From Agapanthus africanus (taxonomy: Eukaryota > Streptophyta > Magnoliopsida > Asparagales > Amaryllidaceae): a DNA stretch of 64,000 nt. The stretch is from the NCBI GenBank assembly GCA_030015575.1, contig JASDDO010000001.1, forward strand, positions 319,271,595 to 319,335,594, in the 5' to 3' direction. Each line of letters begins with the position of its first letter. The stretch's first letter is position 1. The translations under genes and the position numbers were made by a program. The notes below the pieces were generated by a model, which worked only from the letters and a program-made list of their open reading frames with translations, did not search any database and was not told the origin of the DNA. This document shows positions 58,324-64,000 of this stretch, in pieces.

Positions 58324-58328
58324 GATTA
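58324..58328. other. Presumed left target duplication of F (GATTA)
   Basis: Five bases before the LTR start. The right copy is beyond the window. Confidence 0.45.
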
Positions 58329-60210
58329 TGTTAGTGTTTATGCCCTAGAAGGCCATTACTGTATCATACTAGCTTGTATATTACTTAATGGAAGCTTGGG
58401 ATATTCACATGTATATAACAGTCTTGCTAAACATGGTAGTATGCTACTTGGTTTTTCTATCTTAATATGTTAGTGTACGTATTGATAGAGCTCTTAGGAT
58501 CTTGCTTGTCTACCAGCGTTGTGATGGCAGTCACACTAGTGGGGGCTGGGTAGTCTACAAGCACATCCTTATTCAGGTCCCTGGTCGTTGGATTATCGAG
58601 ACAGAGCATCGATACTCCGGAGTAGACTGGTGTGTACGCTTCTCATCCCAGTTGGGGAGATGGTCTGTCCCACAGCCGTCAGTACGTCGTACTGGAGATA
58701 GTATGCAGGTGCTCGTTAGGTTACGGGTACACCGGACAGGACTCACAGGGAACTGTTGGTTGGTTTGATACCAGTCGTCAGTGAACAGTTCCCAGGTGAC
58801 ATGAGTACAGCGTAGTCCGCAGACTTGACACTGCTACTTCGCCTCGAGTGTGTCCCACTGTTCTTAGATTGCTACCCTACCACGGCTCAAAGGAGTCGTG
58901 CAAGCAGGTAGCAGTTGGGTGCAGTCCCGAGCACTTGGAGGCAGTGGCGGTTAGACAGGATTCGTCCCTCCCGGTATTGGGAGTAGATATCGTGCTGTGT
59001 CAGAGAGCCATTACGCAAAGTCCCTGGCCAGGGCAAGCGAGATTTACTGGTAGGTTCCAGTAGTTTCTCAGGGTGTAATGGGCTTCACTCCGACACGACT
59101 TATACCGCTATTAGGGGACTGACGCTTGCCGCCCCCCTAGGCCCGATATGCGATAGTCTTGGACGAACGGACCGGACCATATGGAGATTGTCACATCAGA
59201 CTCAGTAGGAGTTCGGATGGGTTTACTCATCGGCCTTCTTATCGACAACTACCTGGGGACCGTTACGTACAGCTAGTGCCGCTTACGGTCTGTGGTTAAA
59301 CCCACTGCCAGCGTAGTAGTCGAGTCTCTAGAGTCCCACACAGAGAGTTTCCTACTCCAGGCGAAACGATATAGAGGTTGCATGGTTTTGCGACAAAGGG
59401 TTCGGACGCATACGTGCGTTTACGCACGTATGACTTTCGGACAGTTTTTACCAGTCGGCTTTGGTTTAAGCCAGTTACTGGTATCCGGTTATTGGATTTT
59501 TACAGTCTAAAGTTTTTCCGTATTTTTACGGATCGGGGGGCGTTCTCGTAATTGTACGAGAAGCTTCTAGAAGATGTGACTAAGGAGGTTTCTTTTGGAT
59601 AAGAAAGTGAGTCATGGTGGTGATTCATTCATTTCATTAATGCACATTTATTGCTTAATGACTCATGCTAATGAATCACCACTAGATATTTCATGAAGCA
59701 TGCTTATTCATTTCCTTTATTCATTTTTCTTAAAAAGAAATGCTTCATGATATATTATGATACACTCTCTCTCTTCTCTCATAATCTCATTCACATTCTC
59801 TCTCCTCAAGCTCTCATCTTCAAACCCTAATCCTTACACCTCATGAGTTGAGATCAAAGGATTAGTTAGACTAAACAATCCATAACCATCACTCTTTATC
59901 ATCCTTTCATCTTTGATTAGCAATCAAAGTTGATTAGTTACCTCAAGTGAGAGGTTTAGCTTGGAGTTTTGCTCTCGGGTGGATCGTCTACTACCTAGAG
60001 AAGGCCGAGGAGAACAAGGAGATCGTAAAGACGAAGGACTAGTATCGATAGGTATAATCCCTTAACACTTTAGTTTAGTATAACTATGTGTTTGGTTATT
60101 AGTTGTTTAGCTTCGATTTAAGCGGTTAGTCGATGTTCGTTCTTTAAACTTGATCGTTTTTGAAAATTCCGCCTCCCCACAAGTACTGGGGTGTACTACA
60201 TCGACTTACA
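58329..60210 (+). repeat. 5' LTR of F
   Basis: 1882 bp, TGTTAG...CTTACA. Shares with A-D the first ~30 bp, TATCGAGACAG.GCATCGATA near 58593, the palindrome CCCTGGCCAGGG (59022-59033), GAGATTTACTGGTA with a following CCAGTA arm, and CGACACGACTTAT. Has its own perfect 10-bp hairpin at 59409-59432 (arms CATACGTGCG/CGCACGTATG, loop TTTA). Confidence 0.88.
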
Positions 60211-60211
60211 G

Positions 60212-60224
60212 TGGTATCAGAGCC
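60212..60224 (+). other. Primer-binding site of F
   Basis: TGGTATCAGAGCC, one base after the LTR; complement of initiator-Met tRNA 3' end. Confidence 0.92.
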
Positions 60225-60418
60225 TCGCTAAACACTTAATAACTTAATTGCAAATTTGTACGAATTTCGAACGGAAAAACAAAGCCGGAAAACCCTAATT
60301 CTGTTCAGTTTCTGTCGAACTTAAAATGAAGTCCTAAAATTTTTCAGGTAAGCTCAGAAAGCTAGAAAAGAGTCCAGGAGAACACCCAAAAAATTTGGGC
60401 TTCTGATTCGTCTACAGT

Positions 60419-60465
60419 GCCGCGGAAGCGCGGCGGATCGCACCGATCCGCCGCGCAACCGCGGC
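60419..60465 (+). other. GC hairpin downstream of PBS, element F
   Basis: Inner arms GCGCGGCGGATCG (60428-60440) and CGATCCGCCGCGC (60444-60456) are perfectly complementary with loop CAC; outer arms GCCGCGG (60419-60425) and CCGCGGC (60459-60465) also pair. 207 nt from the PBS. The inner stem sequence is unlike that of A-D. Confidence 0.85.
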
Positions 60466-61517
60466 CGAGTTGACGAGTCAGGAACTCGTTCTTTTTGGGT
60501 GGATCCCTTCTGGTGTTTGGGGTTCTCTGGAATATTTAATTATTGCTCAGGTTACTGTTTAACAGAGCAGATTTTGGAGCAATATTGATGTTGTTTATTC
60601 GATCGAAATTGTACAGTATTTGCATATGGATTATATCTGTGATTGTTTAATGTGTTCGTAAACCTCCCCTAACTGCTAGTATGTCGGTTGGCAGGGGGTT
60701 GCACATTTCTGAAATGGTTATATCTGTTTGTGCATATAAACTGTATTGGACTGTTGTGGTGTATAGCCGGGGTTTGCAATGGGTTATTGTTTAATTCATT
60801 TGTTGTAAATGTAATTTGTTGTAATATTATTTTTGCGGGGCACTTCCAGGTTGCGGTCGTAGCCACCGTTGTATTATTTCATTTTACTGTTTTTGCTCCT
60901 AGGACTGACCCAAGGTGGGGTACACAGACTGCCGGGTGGGTAGTTTGCCGTACCCGTAGGGGTCGAGGGTGGGGTAACGGCTATTCATCACAACTGTGTA
61001 ATCTGTCTTTTCTTGCAGGCTCAAAAGAAATACAGATTGCTTGCATATCCAATATTGTTTATCTGTGTTCTGGAATGAATATCATTGCGTCAGACGAATG
61101 TAAAATATCTATATTTATTGTAGCTATTTAGACGTCACTTATGTTTTACACCCGCGCTAGCCCAGCCCCCGCTCTGTCGTTAGTTAAGTAACCTAACGGG
61201 TGATGACGGGACCCCGTGGCGAATGCGGATGGCATAAGAGGACGTTGTATTTTCGTTGTTTTCTGCAATGATAGGTTAATGATGGGACGCATTATCTGTA
61301 ATGCAAAGAAAACAAACCAAAGTTTAAATCGTTGGAACAATTTAAAAGAAACCACTCGGTTATTTTTAAAACAGATATTTTTAAATGCGGAGATTTAACC
61401 ACTCCTTTTAAAAGCTATCAGGTTCCTTCGGTTATATCAAGTTCACTACGTTCACGGTTTCGCCAAAACCATTCGTAGCCCTCCGTCATTTCATCTGGGT
61501 ATTCAGTAGTATTCAAG

Positions 61518-61729
61518 CTATGTATTTTGACCTAACGCCAAGGCATAGTGTTTGGTAGCTACTGGGTATTCATTTGTTGCATAGATAGATGAGTTAGTTT
61601 GGGACAGTCGTATTATCATTTTGGCCGAACGTCAAGGATATATACGGATGGGTTCAAATTGACAAGATAATGATGGGCAGAACTTGACATGTGACTTATG
61701 ACATTTTGACCTAACGCCAAGGTTATAAG
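61518..61729 (+). other. Triple-hairpin array in leader of F
   Basis: Copies 1 and 3 are TTTTGACCTAACGCCAAGG (61525-61543, 61704-61722); copy 2 is TTTTGGCCGAACGTCAAGG (61619-61637). Spacing 94 and 85 nt, as in A-D. Outer arms CTATG/CATAG, CGTAT/ATACG and CTTATG/TATAAG. Confidence 0.75.
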
Positions 61730-62230
61730 AGCATGGGGCAAAAACTTATATCGGGAATTTCAAAAGAAACTGAAATTTGCAAAGAGATGCATACCATTTT
61801 GAGTTTTATGAATGTTGGTAGCATTCCTACAACATTATCAGACGATGATATTTGGATCCCGATCCTACTGTGAGTATATGCTACTTATCAGGATATTCGT
61901 CACTTAACGATCAATGCTATAAACCTAGTAGGTGTCCAGAAAAGTGTCAGCGGGGTTACGCCCCCAGAGAAAAGAGGTTATTTAATTAAGGAACTTCGCG
62001 AAAGCGTTGGAAAACCTCCCTCGAAGTATCGACACCGGCCTGGCTGAACGGTTAAGCAAGTATTGTACGGTGAGAATAGTCCTGGCTAATTCTTCTTTTA
62101 TGGTTTGAGGAAGGATTCGAGAAACAGTGGGAGCCATCCAGTTTAGATAAACTAAAAACCACTCTAAACTTGCAAGAGCATCGTGCTAAAGTGTTTTCTT
62201 CTCTCTCTCCTAATTGCAGCGACCCTGAAA

Positions 62231-64000
62231 ATGACTGGACTTAAGTTACTTTTAGAAAAGAATATACTGACGGGGCCAAACTATAAAGATTGGCTGCGGA
62301 ATGTCAAGATGGCCTTGACCTATGACAAATTGGGGTACGTCCTCACCGCTACGGCACCTGCTGTCCCTGGTCCCAAATCCAGCAATGCGGATAAGGAAAT
62401 CCGCAAAACCTGGGATTTAGATTGCGCGAGAGCCAAGTGCATCGTGCTTGCCTCGATGAACAATGAACATCAGAGGAGGCACGAGGATATGTCCCTAGAT
62501 GGCATATTTCTCCATACAAAGGAACTTTATGGAGAGCAATCTCGTATTGCAAGATACGAGACCTCGAAGAAATTATTTCGAGCGAGGTTGGCTGTCGGGT
62601 CATCGGTAGGTGAACATGTCCTACAGATGATCGGCTATATTGAGGAGCTCGCAGACCTTGGGACGACTTTGGATAATGAGCTCTATACAGACCTTATTCT
62701 CCAGTCCCTTCCTCCCACCTACGCCCAGTTTATCCTCAACTTCAACCTTCAAGGAAAAGAAGTTGAACTTGCGGAACTCCTGAACATGTTAAGGAGTGCA
62801 GAGGGCACCTTACAGAAGGTAAGGGAAACACCCGCTATGTTTGTTGGCGGTTCATCTTCTTCAGGGTCCAAGGCTAGGGCCAAAGGAAGGAAGAAGAAGG
62901 CCGCACCCAAACCTAGAGGAGGTGTTAGTAAGGTGAGAGGGAAGGGAAAGATAAAGAAAGCAGTACCGATAGTTGGTCAGGATGAGTGTTTTCATTGTCA
63001 CAGGAAAGGGCACTGGAAGAAGGATTGCAAGGCGTGGAACGCCAAGAACCAGGAACCGAAGCAAGCTGTGGCTTCGACTTCAGGTGTGTTTGTAATTGAG
63101 AATTGTCTGTCGATCAACTCTACTTCCTGGGTATTGGATACCGGATCAGGATCTCATATTTGCAATTCATTGCAGGCACTGAGAAACCGTAGAGTGCTGA
63201 AGGAAGGTGATATGATCCTCAGGGTTGCTAACGGAGCTAGCATGGGAGCTGCGTCCGTCGGGGATTATCACCTAGGATTGACGAGTGGACATATTTTGGT
63301 TTTGCATAACTGTTATTTTGTACCCAGCTTAACGTGTAATATCATATCAGTTTCCTTGTTATCAAATAAAGGTTATGATTTCACGTTTGTAAGAGATGTT
63401 GTCAACATCCACCTTAATCATGGTTTGATTGGGTCCGGTACTCTAAATAACGGCATATATGTTTTAAACCAACTCCAAATTTTCAATGTCCAGAACACAC
63501 TAAAAAGAAAGTCTCCAGATTTAAATAAAGCTTTCTTATGGCATTGTAGACTGGGTCACATCAATGAGAGAAGGTTAACTAAGTTGCATAGAGAAGGATA
63601 TTTGGACACGTTTGAATATCAATCCTATGACACTTGTCAATCTTGTCTCAAAGGAAAGATGACAAAGACTCCATTTACTGGACAAGGAGTAAGAGCGAGC
63701 GAGCTCTTAGGACTCATACACAGTGATGTATGTGGTCCAATGTCTACACATGCGAGAGGTGGTTTTTCCTATTTCATTACTTTCACGGATGATTACTCAA
63801 GATACGGATTCATTTATCTGATGAAACATAAATCCGAGGCTTTTGAGAAATTCCAAGAGTATAAGAATGAAGTAGAAAACCAAACCGGCAAAAGTATTAA
63901 GACACTTAGATCTGATCGAGGTGGTGAATACTTGAGTGCCGAGTTCCTAGGTTACCTAAAAGAGAAAGGAATTCTCTCTCAGCTTACTCCTCCGTACACT
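62231..64000 (+). CDS. gag-pol: Ty1/copia gag-pol polyprotein, N-terminal 590 residues
   Basis: Open from ATG at 62231 to the window edge. Residues about 1-230: copia gag (LTGPNYKDWLRNVKMAL). A basic Lys/Gly/Arg region follows, then a CCHC zinc knuckle C253-X2-C256-X4-H261-X4-C266 for RNA binding. Protease with active site D303-T304-G305. Integrase zinc finger H438-X4-H443-X25-C469-X2-C472, then the core with catalytic D499 (HSDVCGP) and D562 (RSDRGGE); the third catalytic Glu, RT and RNase H lie beyond the window. All visible key residues are present. ATG chosen as first in frame, 10 bases after GCAGCGACC, the same place as the (mutated) start in A-D. Confidence 0.93.
   Translation, partial: MTGLKLLLEKNILTGPNYKDWLRNVKMALTYDKLGYVLTATAPAVPGPKSSNADKEIRKTWDLDCARAKCIVLASMNNEHQRRHEDMSLDGIFLHTKELYGEQSRIARYETSKKLFRARLAVGSSVGEHVLQMIGYIEELADLGTTLDNELYTDLILQSLPPTYAQFILNFNLQGKEVELAELLNMLRSAEGTLQKVRETPAMFVGGSSSSGSKARAKGRKKKAAPKPRGGVSKVRGKGKIKKAVPIVGQDECFHCHRKGHWKKDCKAWNAKNQEPKQAVASTSGVFVIENCLSINSTSWVLDTGSGSHICNSLQALRNRRVLKEGDMILRVANGASMGAASVGDYHLGLTSGHILVLHNCYFVPSLTCNIISVSLLSNKGYDFTFVRDVVNIHLNHGLIGSGTLNNGIYVLNQLQIFNVQNTLKRKSPDLNKAFLWHCRLGHINERRLTKLHREGYLDTFEYQSYDTCQSCLKGKMTKTPFTGQGVRASELLGLIHSDVCGPMSTHARGGFSYFITFTDDYSRYGFIYLMKHKSEAFEKFQEYKNEVENQTGKSIKTLRSDRGGEYLSAEFLGYLKEKGILSQLTPPYT

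Larger units (their letters stand above)
56168..58328 (+). repeat. Del/Tekay-like LTR, plus strand, cut by F
   Basis: Starts TGTAACACC. Includes a CT/CA/CAG repeat stretch (56560-56780), a CpG-dense patch (57355-57525), and CAGGTTTGCAGAC...GTAGGTGAGTAG near 57556-57638. Ends abruptly at 58328, where copia element F begins, just after GCGTCCACCATGAGTTTT, which is also found in the minus-strand LTR at 48440-48480. No gene. Confidence 0.65.
60225..62230 (+). other. Untranslated leader of F
   Basis: 2.0 kb, no gene. GC hairpin at 60419-60465; blocks shared with A-D near 60600 (TTATTCGATCG), 60835-60860 (GGGGCACTTCC) and 61440-62200, including the triple hairpin (61518-61729), TTCGCGAAAGCG near 61994, and a CT tract with CTAATTGCAG just before gag. 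Confidence 0.8.
58329..64000 (+). mobile_element. Element F: Ty1/copia element, apparently intact, cut by window end
   Basis: Plus strand: 5' LTR 58329-60210, PBS 60212-60224, leader to 62230, gag-pol from 62231 to the edge. LTR and leader share scattered blocks with A-D but much is unalignable, so F is a sister family. The gag-pol frame has no stop in 590 codons, unlike A-D. Inserted in the Del/Tekay-like LTR at 56168-58328. Candidate helper type for the gag-less A-D family. Confidence 0.92.

Noticed and set aside
61525..61722. An inner stem TTGGC/GTCAA within each 19-mer as the conserved pairing
   Set aside because: Works in A-D with G-U or A-U, but copies 1 and 3 of F would have an A-C mismatch; the outer arms are better supported.

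Overview
The window is plant nuclear DNA from a repeat-dense region; I found no intact host gene. The evidence is several plant-type LTR retrotransposons nested in one another: Ty1/copia elements with a primer-binding site matching initiator-Met tRNA, a Tat/Ogre-like Ty3/gypsy derivative, LTRs beginning TGTAACA (Del/Tekay-like), and a plant-specific 'putative gypsy type transposon' (PF04195-like) gene. I cannot name the species.

Layout. (1) 1-8663: copia element A, minus strand, with its 3' LTR cut by the window edge. (2) 8664-17508 and 47602-48060: gypsy element E (5' LTR, PBS region, ORF1+gag, long tandem-repeat region without pol, an antisense ORF, and a 3' LTR). The 3' LTR of E is split by copia element C (17509-47601) with a 5-bp duplication TAAAT. 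C is itself split twice: element B (19476-29868, minus) sits in C's 5' LTR, and element D (34297-44239, plus, duplication GATGC) sits in C's pol. (3) 48061-51440: a Del/Tekay-like LTR on the minus strand. (4) 51441-53170: AT-rich DNA without genes. (5) 53171-56167: a GC-rich block with a decayed PF04195-type gene, cut by (6) a second Del/Tekay-like LTR (56168-58328, plus). (7) That LTR is cut by copia element F (58329 to the end), whose gag-pol frame is open for 590 codons up to the window edge.

How the parts relate. A, B, C and D are one family with ~2.2-kb LTRs. All four share the same collapsed gag (about 65 codons, no zinc knuckle) and the same loss of a catalytic Asp in reverse transcriptase, so they were probably copied while already defective and mobilised in trans. 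F has a related LTR and leader and intact gag, protease and integrase N-terminus as far as visible; it is a candidate for the helper type. LTR divergence by eye (B under 1%, D about 2%, C about 3-4%) agrees with the nesting order.

The most interesting signal is in the untranslated leaders. All five copia elements carry (a) a GC-rich hairpin 190-207 nt downstream of the PBS and (b) three hairpins with 83-94 nt spacing just before gag. The outer stems of (b) covary between elements (G-C, G-U, A-U at one pair; C-G, U-G, U-A at another). Within each of A-D the three apical loops are identical, yet they differ from element to element.
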